From the NCBI GenBank assembly GCA_032622095.1, contig CP136069.1:124001-188000 (forward strand): a stretch of DNA of 64,000 bases, read 5' to 3'. The notes under the pieces were generated by a model. It was not told the DNA's origin. It did not search any database and saw only the letters and a list, made by a program, of their open reading frames with translations. Made by a program: the position numbers and the translations under genes. The stretch's first letter is position 1, and every line of letters starts with the position of its first letter. The DNA comes from Siphonodentalium dalli (lineage: Eukaryota; Mollusca; Scaphopoda; Gadilida; Siphonodentaliidae). Of the stretch, positions 47,180 through 57,589 are shown piece by piece.

Positions 47180-48115
47180 CAGACGATTGGGACCTTGGAC
47201 GATTGGGACCTTGGACGATGGGACCTCGGATGATTGGGACCTTGGACGATTGGGACCTCGGACAATTGGGACCTTGAGTCAGGACGATTGGGACCTTGAG
47301 TCAGGACGATTGGGACCTTGAGTAATTGCTTTCTTCAGTTATATATAAGAAATTATAAGTACGGTATATTAGTTTAAAATCAAATTTTATTTATGTAATG
47401 GAATTAACAAATATAATAATGATATAATACAAAACAATAATAACGATGGTATTTGATTATCTTATTTGTCGTTGAACTGGTGGAGAGCATACATCTTATT
47501 GGTCTTTTGATCTCTCGTTCTGCCAAACGGGTGCATATAGTTTGGAAATTTCTTTTAGCAGTGATGATGATGAAATTTCTTTCGAGTCGTATCTGTCCCA
47601 CAGTTTAAAGATTCTTCCCTGCAATTCTTTAGTATCAGCTTTTTGTCTTCGGCTCAGCTTCCCTTCGCTGACCATCTTCACTTGTACAGGAATCTTCGAC
47701 GCCTCTTGGTATAGTAATGTGAGTAGCAAATACTTGATACCTACTCATTCCAACTCATTGATCACTGTTAAGAAGGTGACGATTAATCAGCGGTGATCCC
47801 ATTTGGCAATACCAACACGACCGGCACCTACTTTTAAGTAGGCTGCCGTTAAGTAAACATTGATAAACTGTACTCACTGTGAGTCTATACTTACTAACAC
47901 TAACCCAATGTAATAATTATTTAATAGGAACGTATAAATGAAATATAAACGGATAAACATATATTAACTTGAATAAGGTCCCAATCGTCTTGACTCAAGG
48001 TCCCAATTGTCCGAGGTCCCAATCGTCCAAGGTCCCAATCGTCCCGAGGTCCCAATCGTCCAAGGTCCCAATCGTCCAACTTAAGGTCCCAATCGTCCAA
48101 GGTCCCAATCGTCTG
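47180..48115. mobile_element. Element with inverted GGACGATTGGGACCTT arrays
   Basis: The left array (47,180-47,322) repeats 'ggacgattgggaccttgg' about eight times; the right array (about 47,976-48,115) is the same motif inverted ('aaggtcccaatcgtcc'). Outer ends are 'cagacgattggg' and 'cccaatcgtctg'. The 650 bp between holds a small minus-strand frame. No target duplication could be identified. Confidence 0.8.
47496..47729 (-). CDS. Small ORF inside the GGACGATT element, unidentified
   Basis: Up to 77 codons; a second in-frame ATG at 47,675 gives MVSEGKLSRRQKADTKELQG onward. The predicted product is mostly helical and charged (RIFKLWDRYDSKEISSSSLL), unlike the low-complexity frames around it. 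It has no motif I know. It could be the remnant of an element protein, or chance. No promoter or polyadenylation signal is assigned. Confidence 0.3.
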   Translation of the reverse strand: MLLTLLYQEASKIPVQVKMVSEGKLSRRQKADTKELQGRIFKLWDRYDSKEISSSSLLKEISKLYAPVWQNERSKDQ

Positions 48116-48990
48116 GATACCATCATGTCAATCATGGGAATGTATTCTAGAATTTATTAACTATAGCGACGATGGAAAAGTATATTTCATATTGCTTCCA
48201 AATGAAGTGGACTCGTTCCTTAATTGCGCTCAGCCTCTATACACTTATAAGGGCGGCAACGTTCATCCATGTACTGACTATAGTTTGTGCCGACATAGCT
48301 AAGTAACCAGCGCCCAGGTGTACAGGAGCATAGGAAAACTGTATAGCTCGATCGACATGGCGTCAAATCATAAAATAGTAAGGGGTGGAATTCCGCCCCA
48401 TAAGAATTAAGATGGTGGTCGCACTTAATTACTGAACTCTCAGGATGGCGGCAGAGTTACATCATGGAGTTGGACGGTACAGTGAGTGGAGTGTCTGAGC
48501 CAGGTACGAGACTATAAATTAATGAATTAAGTCGACACATCCATAAAGAAAATCTGTACGATGGCCAGGAGTTTACAAAATGTATAAAAAATGGAATGAG
48601 CTTGCGAACTGAAACCCCTCTTTAATATTATCAGATTAATAGGCAACTCATGAATACTTTAATCTACAATTTGTTTATTTAATATGTACTTGATTGCATA
48701 CATGTAAATGTCCTTTTGTTATGTCCTTTATATGTGTTGAGGATAATTGGATTCTATATTACCAAATAAACAATTTGAAGTTGTTTCTATTCCATAACAA
48801 TCCCACATGGCTCGAGCTCGAGCCGATTCAGAGTGGGTCTATAAAACTATTAATAACTGAGATAGCATAACCCAGGTAGTACTTACTAGAAGGTTGGGTC
48901 ACAGCTGCAACATCGTTCTTATCCTTGGGCCAGCATCATTCTTATTATTTGGGCAACATCACTGCTAAAGTGGTGTTAACATATTCGACA
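48116..48990. other. Non-coding stretch with possible exon start
   Basis: At 48,443 an ATG opens MAAELHHGVGRYSEWSV and then a stop; an overlapping frame (MELDGTVSGVSEP) runs into 'gtacga'. Near 48,358 the sequence 'atggcgtcaaatcataaaat' is followed by 'agtaagg'. Either could be a first exon, possibly of the ketohexokinase gene downstream, whose N-terminus is unaccounted for, but neither encodes the expected V-G-L-x-x-L-D segment. Confidence 0.3.
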
Positions 48991-49220
48991 CACCTCAGGC
49001 ACACTGCCATAGGTACACCTCACACTCCTCAGACTACACCTCATCCAGACCTTAAACACACCCCAGAAGCACACCTCAACCACACCTCATGCCTCATTTA
49101 AGTATTTGGTCGCACACCTCAAAAGACACCTCAACCCCCACACCTCATGTGAGGTTTAACATCTCAGCCATCTTTAAGGCCCACACCTCAGGAGCACCTT
49201 AGCCACACCTTAAACACACC
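48991..49220. repeat. Degenerate CACACCTCA tandem repeat
   Basis: About 230 bp of 'cacacctca', 'acacctcaacc' and 'acacctcatg' units, imperfectly spaced, without coding potential. Confidence 0.75.
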
Positions 49221-49269
49221 GTGACTGCAAAAGTGTAAGTGAAGCTATCAAATTTAAATGAATTTCGAT

Positions 49270-49530
49270 TAAAAACATGGAGGCTGGCAGCCATCTAGAA
49301 TTTTACTCATTGCATGACTAAATCCTTCGTGATATACCCTATAATCAGCATTTCCTGTAGGATTGGTCCCAAACTTCATATGGCTCTCCTGGTTGGCCTC
49401 TAACATTGATTAAAAATTAAAAGGTTCCTCTTTCCTTAATGTCGCTCCATTGACTGTAATGTCACATTATAAATGACATTATCCCCTCTCGGATTTGAGC
49501 TACAGTGTCATTGACTTACATTGGAGAATT
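49270..49530. repeat. Solitary relative of the higher-order array element
   Basis: One diverged ~160 bp unit ('ggcagccatctagaatttta', 'tgactaaatccttcg') is followed by the tail 'cgctccattgac' and 'gctacagtgtcattgac' that also ends the arrays at 15.7 and 22.2 kb. This shows that the arrays inside the triplication belong to a dispersed element. Confidence 0.75.
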
Positions 49531-49594
49531 GTTTTGAAAATGTACAGGCATGTTTAGGATCACTTCTAGATGGGGCTCTAGTGGTCAGGTTACT

Positions 49595-49840
49595 ACTTTT
49601 TCAGATTAATGCAGTTTTGGACCAGGAACCAGTCTATTCAACAAGAGAAATTGAGTGTGCGCAAATAAAGAGTCATAAGAGTCGCAGAAACAATGACAGA
49701 CGACAGATTGTTCTCTTTTTCATTTACTGAGCAATTATATCAACTTCAAGACGAAAATCTGTTATTAAAATGTACAGTTATCTCCACGAAGTAGAAACTT
49801 TTGACAGTTGTTGCCGAATTCCGTGCATTAGACTGCCCCT
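49595..49840. repeat. Duplicated ~230-bp segment, first copy
   Basis: 'gtctattcaacaagagaaat' with 'tgagtgtgcgc' and 'gttgccgaatt' recur with about 75-80% similarity by eye at 51,815-52,040. A frame through it (EPVYSTREIECAQIKS) is not maintained in the second copy. Confidence 0.6.
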
Positions 49841-49929
49841 TAACCTGATAGAACCAGCTGCCTTATTCGTAGTAACCTCACCCTTTCTGTCTAGATGGGA
49901 GCAATCAAATTTGAATTATTTTCCTATGT

Positions 49930-50213
49930 TCAAAACACATGGTCAAACAGACAAATTGTGGATGAAGATGGATAACTCTAAAATCAAGTGGTTATTATTA
50001 TTATTATTATTCATCTTCATCCGCAATTTGTCCATTTGACCACATGTTTTCTGGGCCACATCTCGAGAAATTAACAAACTTCAAAAATCGATATCTGACC
50101 ACTATGAGCTTTGATGGGTGGGTTCCTCGACTCGAATCAAATATTTTTTACCCCTGAAGCCAAAGAAGTAGTAATTTAGGAGCGTCTGATCAGATAGAGT
50201 ACCTTTAATAATA
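49930..50213. repeat. Relative of the 27.4-kb inverted-repeat MITE
   Basis: Contains 'gatggataactctaaaatca', 'tgatgggtgggttcctcgac' and 'agagtacctttaa', in the same order as the right half of 27,372-27,804. A short internal inverted pair ('ttgtggatgaagatgg', 'catcttcatccgcaa') surrounds an ATT-rich run. Confidence 0.7.
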
Positions 50214-50526
50214 GATTCCCGATAGTTGTATTTGCATCTCTTATCTGCCTTAATCAGTAAACTCTGATACTAGATTTTAAATTTTATTATTTACCATCAA
50301 AATGCAAAATTGCATAGTACCTCAACTTAACTCTCATGACAAGATGTAGATACCCACTAAAGTTGGTGTTTCTTTTTCAGTTCTCAATCGAATGTTAGTC
50401 AAATTTTGTGAAAAAGCCTGATTTGATATGCCATGCAGAAGAATATTATGTGTTGGATTATGCTGTTTAGATGTCTTCAATGTCTGCAGTGATTTCCCGA
50501 AGGAAGACTCGGATGAGAGGTATGGT

Positions 50527-50859
50527 CAAGCCTTGAAATAGTGTGTCTGAAACCTGCAGAATGAGGTCCCCAGAGGGTGAATTTAGTGACACTCGGCGAA
50601 GGTGGCGATGTTCACCATTAGTCATCTCGATTATGCATTTTATCTTCTGCAATTTAGGGAATATAGAAACTGAAATGAATGGAAAAATTTAGAAACAATG
50701 TTAATTGGAGACTGTAGATACTTCCCAGAAGATGAGGCCTGGGCAGAATGTGGTCCTTAGAGGGTAAATTTAGTGATGCTAGCTAATGGGATAGTGTCAC
50801 TAAATTCACCCTCTGGGGCCATCATTCTGAAAATGACAGACACATTATTTCAAGGCTTG
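50527..50859. mobile_element. hAT-like double-palindrome MITE with 8-bp target duplication
   Basis: Ends 'caagccttgaaatagtgtg' and 'cattatttcaaggcttg' are inverted. The first palindrome has lost its right half, so the element is only 333 bp. Flanking 8-mers are ggtatggt (50,519-50,526) and tgtatggt (50,860-50,867), seven of eight identical. Confidence 0.88.
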
Positions 50860-50874
50860 TGTATGGTTGTCACG

Positions 50875-51077
50875 TACAGTAATGCCCTAAATAATCGACT
50901 CCTTAACCACATCAGAATTATGGGTAAGTCGGAAATATGGCTTGTTGCCATTCATCGGAAAGCTCTCCCCGAGAGCTTTCCGATGAATGGCAACAAGCCA
51001 TATTTCCGACTAAATGCTGAAAAGTTACCCATAATTCTGCTGTGGTTAAGGAGTTGATTATTTAGGGCATTACTGTA
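50875..51077. mobile_element. Fold-back MITE (CAGTAATGCCC family), full length
   Basis: Nearly perfect ~100 bp arms meeting at 'ggaaagctctccccgagag'. Ends TACAGTAATGCCC and GGGCATTACTGTA, with TA as the likely target. The left arm has a 17-bp deletion relative to the right ('tcaggatttag' region). It starts only 8 bp after the hAT-like element's target duplication. Confidence 0.9.
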
Positions 51078-51084
51078 CATGGTC

Positions 51085-51735
51085 AGGAATAACATGGCCT
51101 CAAGTCGTTTAAGTTTCCTTCGAGGTAAACCAGCCGGTGAAATCAGTATAGGGATGATACTTTTTTTACGTCAAAGTATGATTGCCTTATTCTTCTATAG
51201 CGGACTTTATGCCGAGATCCAGTTGCAAAATTATTTATCAATTTTAATCAACTTTATAATACAAATCAAAGCAAAATGCTACATTTATCAGAAATAGTGA
51301 TATCTTATGGTCATAATGATATGTTATAATCTAAAATTTATGTTAAATTACACACAGAATTATTCATGTAATTAGGAGTATTCACTTTTTATCTGTGTTG
51401 TTTACGTTCAGAGAAGACTCAAACTGTTGTGAAGTCACACGGTCAAATGAGTTTGTATTCTTTTTAAATTATGTAAACATTGTTATAAAATATATTTTTC
51501 ACATTAATAAATTACTACTTTCAGTTGACCACTCTTGTGGTGTTTGGACCAAATATAATGTTTTGTATGGAATAAACCAGTTTATTACTTTCACAATTGT
51601 GACTGTGTCATTGGTGATCTTAGATGAGCGGTAATTTACACACTTAAAGTCCACTATAGAAGAGTAAGGGAACCATACTTTGACGTAAACCAGTATTATC
51701 CAAACCATTTCACTACATCAAAGGAAACTAGGTCT
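51085..51735. repeat. Unnamed interspersed repeat, uninterrupted copy
   Basis: Reverse-orientation relative of 4,690-5,755, without the MITE insertion. Outer inverted motif 'ggtaaacc' / 'gacgtaaacc'. The frames inside (51,079-51,297; 51,395-51,634) are not conserved in the other copy. Confidence 0.75.
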
Positions 51736-51814
51736 CAATGATTTGGATTTTCAATTTGCCCAAAATTTCTGGAAAATGGTCAAACAAATTCAGAAATGAA
51801 AGGAAACTGCTTTG

Positions 51815-52040
51815 GGACACTGTTCCTGAGGAACCAATCTATTCAATAGGAGAAATTGAGTGTGCGCCAATGGCCAGACAGATGAGTGACAACAACAATG
51901 ACAGATGACAGCTTAGATAACAATGTTAATTCACTAAGCATTATATCTACTTTGAGATGAAAGTATATTATTCGACACATGCTTTTAATTCCGTCACGTA
52001 CATTTTAAGAGAGTTATTGCCGAATTTCATGTTTTAAACT
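51815..52040. repeat. Duplicated ~230-bp segment, second copy
   Basis: Matches 49,595-49,840 in the same orientation. It directly precedes the first ketohexokinase exon seen. Confidence 0.6.
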
Positions 52041-52113
52041 GGTTCTTGCCCCAATCAGCGTCGGTGTCGGAGAAGAAGGAAAATTATTCTAACATTATGA
52101 ATTCTTTTTTTAG

Positions 52114-52230
52114 AACTCTGGAACATTATTGGCAAAGAGGTGGTAATGCATCTAACATGTGTACAACACTGTCACTGCTAGGTGCTGATGGTGAACTTTT
52201 AGCGACATTCGCCAGAAGTAATGAACAGAG
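52114..52230 (+). CDS. KHK: Ketohexokinase, first exon seen
   Basis: Part of ketohexokinase (fructokinase, PfkB/ribokinase family), which phosphorylates fructose to fructose 1-phosphate in the cytosol. After acceptor 'cttttttag' the frame reads [20 protein letters not shown] then [27 protein letters not shown] is the sugar-binding N-terminal signature of KHK. The donor 'gtaaat' starts at 52,231, two bases into an Arg codon. The five exons to 63,185 join in frame. The preceding N-terminal exon (V-G-L-x-x-L-D segment) was not found, and the ATP-binding GAGD region lies beyond the window. Confidence 0.92.
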
Positions 52231-52235
52231 GTAAA

Positions 52236-52356
52236 TTAACCCTTCCATGACTGGAGATTCCTGAAATTTTGCAAAAACCCTGTGCCAATGCATTCTTTTA
52301 TATATGGGTGTTTCCCATAGGGAGCCTCACATATATAAGAGAATACATTGGCCAAA
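52236..52356. repeat. TTAA (piggyBac-type) element, left part
   Basis: Starts six bases after the exon with 'ttaacccttccatgactgga'. It contains the family's inner palindrome ('ccaatgcattcttttatata' to 'tatataagagaatacattgg'). The right end is lost. Confidence 0.7.
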
Positions 52357-53370
52357 CTAATTGTCTTCACCAAAGCACATTAAAGCTGTGGACAAAATTG
52401 GTCACACTCAACAAAAGAAAAAATTAAAGAATATTGGGTACATCAACAATAAACATCGTTTTTGTTTTGTTTGAAAATTTACTTTAACTGGATTAATACC
52501 TCGATATATATCTATATTTAGTCCAGTGCATTTAAGATAAAAATGCAAACCCGGATTTATTTGCAACAGATGTTTTTTTTGAAGGAATAAATACATAACC
52601 CATTATTTACAACATCTAACTCAATTAATTGAGGAACAAACAACCACTGTCCTAATTTGTATTGATATTAGCTGCTAGAGGGAAGACAGTATCATGAATG
52701 TAATGCATTTTTCCAAAGTTCAAAAATTTTCAATGACTGAAACATTAACAGTACATGTATAAAGGTAAATTCCACTTCAAACAAATGAATATATATCCCT
52801 GCAGTCAAATTTCCAGTCTCATTCTTCTGTCAACTTGGTAGATGATGTTCTACTTAAAGTGGTAGGCTCAATTTGCTTGCGATGATTTATCAAAATATCT
52901 ATTATTCATCTTCCAAAAGAAACACATGCTTTAGGAGACTTTATGGGCGTCAGAAGGTGGTATTGATGGCAATTTTAATGACACTTAATTTTGCTAAAAT
53001 ATTGATAGTGTTCTATAACTGGGTATCAGTTAGAGAAACGGTCACTTACAAATGATATCTACTTGTTATGTTATAATTCACAGACAACTGAAAGTTGATG
53101 GGATAGGTAGCTCTGGTTTTACTGCAGATTTAACAATTTGTTTTACATAGGAATGGATACATTTATAATTTGGATTTACAGGTATATACATGAACTGAAC
53201 TATAGTTTTAACACACAGTAGGTGCTGCCCCTTTAAGTAGTTCAGTCATGTGCTACCCTTTTACTGGAAGCAGCTATCTGCGAAAGCGGTCAATGTTGGT
53301 CATGTTGACATACCCCTTTGCTTATTTCACTGAAGTAGCTCATTTATCTGAAAGTGAAATACATAATTTC

Positions 53371-53483
53371 AACTAGATGCCATGCGTTAAATACTTTGTG
53401 TGATCACTGAAGTTAAGCAACATTGAAGCCAGTTAGTCATTGGATGGGTGACCGGTCAGTGATTCCAGGTGCTGATAACTTTT
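53371..53483 (+). ncRNA. 5S rRNA-like sequence (pseudogene or SINE head)
   Basis: 'gatcactgaagttaagcaac', 'ggatgggtgaccgg' and 'attccaggtgctg' follow in the order and spacing of the middle and 3' half of eukaryotic 5S rRNA, including the internal promoter region. The 5' part is diverged and substitutions break pairing, so it is not a working 5S gene. It may be an isolated 5S pseudogene or the head of a 5S-derived SINE; no clear SINE body or poly(A) follows. Confidence 0.75.
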
Positions 53484-53568
53484 GGCGCGACTCCAGTCTG
53501 TCTCCCACACTTCTTTCTTATTCCTTCTCATAGCTACGTATATAGACCTACAGTTTCAATATTCATAG

Positions 53569-53703
53569 GTACATCGAGGATGATCTTTCACGCCACAACA
53601 TAGATCATTCTAATTGTGTTACACACGATTGTGATGCCACGCCTGTTGCTACAGTAATTTTGAATGCCAAGAATGGATCAAGAACACTTTTGTTCTCAAA
53701 CAA
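53569..53703 (+). CDS. KHK: Ketohexokinase, second exon seen
   Basis: Acceptor 'attcatag'; frame YIEDDLSRHNIDHSNCVTHD then TPVATVILNAKNGSRTLLFS, donor 'gtgagt' at 53,704. The T-P-x-x-x-x-I-x-N-x-x-N-G-x-R-T pattern is the usual second-strand segment of KHK that contacts the sugar site. Confidence 0.92.
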
Positions 53704-53766
53704 GTGAGTCTAGTCTTAACCCTTTCTCTATTAATTGCATGGATGCCTTCGCGACGGGCATTGCTG

Positions 53767-54204
53767 TTAACCCTTTCAGTGCCAGGTATGTTGAGTGCCA
53801 GGGCCGATAAAATAAGCCCTAAATTGTTTTTGGGTGTGCTTAAGCATGCTATAGCGAATTTAAAAACAAACTGGATAAAACCTTAGGGGCATGTTATAAC
53901 TCAAAACTATCACCATGTATTCATAGTAATAATTTTGATGCCCATGAAAAACGTAAGATTCCCTGGTTCTAAACCTACAAAATAAGTCTTGCACTGAAAG
54001 AGTTAAAGAATATAAGAAAAAATTATTAAAATTGTTAAAAATTGTAAAAAATAATAACAAATGATGAAAAATTGTTTGGCCAATGCATTCTCTTATATAT
54101 GCGAAGCAACCTGTGGTCGACTCACATATACATGTATAAGAGAATGCATTGGCACAGGGTATATGGGTTGATACAAAAATCGGACCTGGCACTGAAAGGG
54201 TTAA
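53767..54204. mobile_element. TTAA (piggyBac-type) element, GTGCCAG subfamily
   Basis: Ends 'ttaaccctttcagtgccagg' and 'cctggcactgaaagggttaa' are exact inverts, with TTAA on both sides. A core palindrome 'ccaatgcattctcttatata' to 'tataagagaatgcattgg' lies at about 54,080-54,154. Confidence 0.9.
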
Positions 54205-54814
54205 AATAGTCACATTAAAACTGCCATAACCAGAAATAATATTAAAATATAGACAGATTTTGTTCTTATACCAATACTAAATTTGTCACATAAGTAGCCT
54301 GTTATTGTCAAGATCATACGCCTTGTTAGTAAACAAAAGTCATGATACATTACAGTACATAAAGAGTGTGTGATAGGCAAAACACTCAACACCCACCATA
54401 TTGTTTATACCAATATATATAGTGCTCGCAAATCCTCATGACTCAAGATTTTATTGTTGAATGGGTCACCGTGAATCACTGTTTAAGTCGCAATGACTTA
54501 TATTCAATGATAAATTTGGCATGAAAGTCCATGGTTATAGTAGGCCTATTGCATGTCAATCATTAATTACATAATGATTTCTTTTCCATATATACAAAAT
54601 ATCTTGTTGGGACATTCTGCCTCTTGTTGTTCAAGTTTTTCTTGTAATATTTTGAGTTCGCATATATCAGTTTTTGAATAAATAATTACTGTTGTGGTGC
54701 GCTGTGTATTTTTTTATCAAATTATTTGAAATATCAATCATCAGGTAGTCAAGTCGCCTTGTATTAAAACACAAGAAAACATGAGTTGTAGCACTTGAGT
54801 AAAATTTGGAGACC

Positions 54815-55214
54815 TTAACCCTTTACCCAACAGAAGGGCCCTGTGCCAATGCATTCTCTTATATATGCGAGTCGACCATAGGTCGCCTCGCATATATAAG
54901 AGAATGCATTGGCTTAACACATTACAAATTATAAAATTGTTAAAGAATGTAAGAAAAAATGGTAAAAAGTGTTAAAAAAAGATTTTGTTTAGGCCAATGC
55001 ATTCTCTTATATATGCGAGGCGACCTATGGTCGACTCGCATATATAAGAGAATGCATTGGCACAGGGCATAACTGTAACCATCACAATGTGGTCAATGAG
55101 CCGGTTCCAATGATATCCATATTTGTATGGTTCTATTGAGACAGACCGAAGATATTTTAGGCTGTTAAAGCTTTATTTGGCCGGTTTTGGCCGGTTTGTT
55201 GGGTAAAGGGTTAA
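54815..55214. mobile_element. TTAA (piggyBac-type) element, ACCCAACA subfamily
   Basis: Ends 'ttaaccctttacccaaca' and 'tgttgggtaaagggttaa' are exact inverts, TTAA-flanked. The core palindrome 'ccaatgcattctcttatata' to its complement is present twice (54,845-54,915 and 54,992-55,064). Confidence 0.92.
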
Positions 55215-55359
55215 AGAAGCAGATATGATTTTAGGAGATATACCGATACAGTTTAATGCGAACATGTTGTTATTTGTTAGTTGAACAGCGTAATTCCAAT
55301 AATATTCTGTTCACATTGCGAATGCCTTGCAGGGCCAAATTGAAATATTCATTGATGAG

Positions 55360-55612
55360 TCAGGTCCCCTCAGGAAATGTTCAAATAATAAGTTCAAGAA
55401 ACGGCCAAACTCTCACCTGCCAAATAATAGTGGATGCATGATTATTTAATTTCAATCAAAATTACAACCCTGCACTATTGTTAGGCAATTAGACATATAG
55501 AGAAATTGCCTGCACTATTATTAATTTCAGCCGAAAATACAGCCCTGCACTATAATTCGGCCTGCGCTATTGTTCGGCAGGTGAGAGTAGGTCATTTGTT
55601 GAACTTACCATC
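55360..55612. repeat. Inverted repeat, unassigned
   Basis: 'gttcaaataataagttcaag' and 'actctcacctgcca' with 'aatagt' are mirrored by 'actattgttcggcaggtgag' and 'ttgttgaactta'. 'ggaaatgttcaaataataag' recurs near 58,258. Confidence 0.6.
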
Positions 55613-56418
55613 TGAGCAGTTAATTCCCATCAATAAATAAAAATTCTTCTGCCCCAGCTTGTACTATCTGTGTATGCTACTATTTACTGAACATCTCTCC
55701 AGATGAATATTAATTTGCCTTTTTAATATATACTTTTTCACTTTTGAGAACCATCCAGTAAAAAATAATAGACCAAGTTTGAATGTCAGTGATTGATCAA
55801 AATTGGCATACCATATATATACACTTTGTACCATAAACATTGTGGTTTAGTCGATGCAATGCTGTGGATGCCTCAAATTTTCAGAATCATCATATTTCAA
55901 ACCACAGCCGAATGTTTTAACACCATGATAGACTGAAGAAAAATACTTAGATTAATTTAAGATAAACATAAATAAGCCATAAAAAATCTGAAATCTGAAA
56001 AAGATCAAACCAAAAAAGAGTCACTCTTTAACCTCTTGGTTGCTATACGTCAGAGTACGGATGTAAAATGTCACGCTGTGTGCATTATATGGCCATACTG
56101 AGTACTGAGTATGGACCTACTTCACCACAATATATAGCAGTAGCCATTATTCATAATTAGAACCTACTTCAACACACTAGCAGTGGGTCATTATTCATAA
56201 TTAGAATTCAGTGATTGGTGTATCGGATTAACTGTATCTCGAAATTTCAAAGAGTATATGATGTTCCATGATTTCGATTGATTCTAAATGATACTAGCCT
56301 TTCAATTGAGTCAGTTTTATGGTTTTCGTGATATTCCCATTGTATTTTTCCACTGGAAAATGGCCATAACATCAACGGCCCAGCACATAACATCATTACG
56401 TCATTAGCAGTGAAGCGG

Positions 56419-56652
56419 TTAATCCTTTCATGACGGGAGCTGCGCGCACTGGTGCAGCATCAAAGATCATGCGCCATGCGTTATCTTATATATGCGAGTC
56501 TCACATATAAGAGAAAGCACTGGCTTACAAGGTCAAGGTAAATATTGTTAGGCCAATGTATTCTCTTATATATATGTGGCTCTCCATGGGAGACTCGCAT
56601 ATGTAAGAGAATGCATTGACACATGGTTTTCGTAAAATTTCAGGAAGCTTCC
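56419..56652. repeat. TTAA element interrupted on its right side
   Basis: Left end 'ttaatcctttcatgacggga'; two core palindromes (56,471-56,525, shortened, and 56,550-56,622). Right end 'aggaagcttcc' then 'agtcatgg', where another element (56,653-56,946) begins. Confidence 0.75.
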
Positions 56653-56946
56653 AGTCATGGAGCTGATAGGGTACCCCTGCACCCCCCTCGGGATTTAACT
56701 TCACCCCACTCATTTTGTTCCTTATTATGTCCTTCAACTTTTAAGCAATGTTATAGTGGGAAAATCTTGTCAAATGTATACAGATGTATATATTTTTGTG
56801 AAGATAAGACATAATGCCACCTTTATAGGGCAAAATTGGAACAGGTGTTAGCATTCCTTAAAAGTTGAAGGACATAATAAGGAACAAAATGAGTGGGGTG
56901 AAGTTAAAAATTGAGGGGGTGCAGGGTACCCTATCAGCTCCCGGAC
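56653..56946. mobile_element. MITE with ~90-bp terminal inverted repeats
   Basis: The left TIR 'agtcatggagctgatagggt', 'acccctgcac', 'aacttcaccccactcatttt' and 'ccttcaacttttaa' is mirrored by the right TIR ending 'accctatcagctcccggact'. The left end resembles the start of the long repeat copies A and C ('agtccaggagat', 'cctctgcacc', 'aacttcaccccacta'), so it may be a deletion derivative of that family. Confidence 0.85.
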
Positions 56947-57183
56947 TAGTTATTAAATAGTGATTTAATTCTTAATATTACAGTTAGCAGAGACAAGCTT
57001 TTTTGGGGGAAAATTGTATCATGCAAAGATCAAAACTGCCTTCTATACACGCATGTTTCTGTGTTTATCTTCAACATATCGATCATATTTTAAAACATTT
57101 CTACACTTTGCTATACTTTCAGCAAAATCTCTTCATATTCAAAAGGTTGTTTCATATCAACTCGTTTATTTTATTTGCTACAG

Positions 57184-57259
57184 AGACTTACCAGAACTCA
57201 GATTTGAAGACTTTGAGAAGATGGATCTGTCAATCTCATACAGATGGATACATTTTGAG
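57184..57259 (+). CDS. KHK: Ketohexokinase, third exon seen
   Basis: Acceptor 'tttgctacag'; with the preceding two bases the frame reads KDLPELRFEDFEKMDLSISY then RWIHFE, donor 'gtgagc' at 57,260. It corresponds to the family segment L-P-x-x-x-x-x-D-F-E-K-x-D-L-x-x-x-x-W-I-H-x-E. Confidence 0.93.
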
Positions 57260-57589
57260 GTGAGCTAATATGACCATACGCTAGCGCAATAACGAACCAA
57301 AGCTAAACGACTCACACGAGGGTAGCTGTGGCTTTTAATTTATGTTTTTTTTATCGAAATTAGTTTATAGATTCCCTGGTATTCACACACCAAAATAAGA
57401 TTCACATAAACCTGTTTTCTGGGGTGATTAATGATTATCAGTAATTACACTCCGTACACAACGGTTCGTCAAAAGAATGGACCCCAATCGTAATTTCGAG
57501 TATAAATTAAGCCAAACGTACTTCCGGGTAGTCTTTATTGACAGCTAGACTATACATGGCCTCAAAAGTGAAAATATTTATACCTTGTC

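Noticed and set aside
52046-52113. ATG at 52,046 as the ketohexokinase start
   Set aside because: The stretch before 52,114 reads through a clear acceptor ('cttttttag') and does not resemble the N-terminus of the family; the open frame is coincidental.
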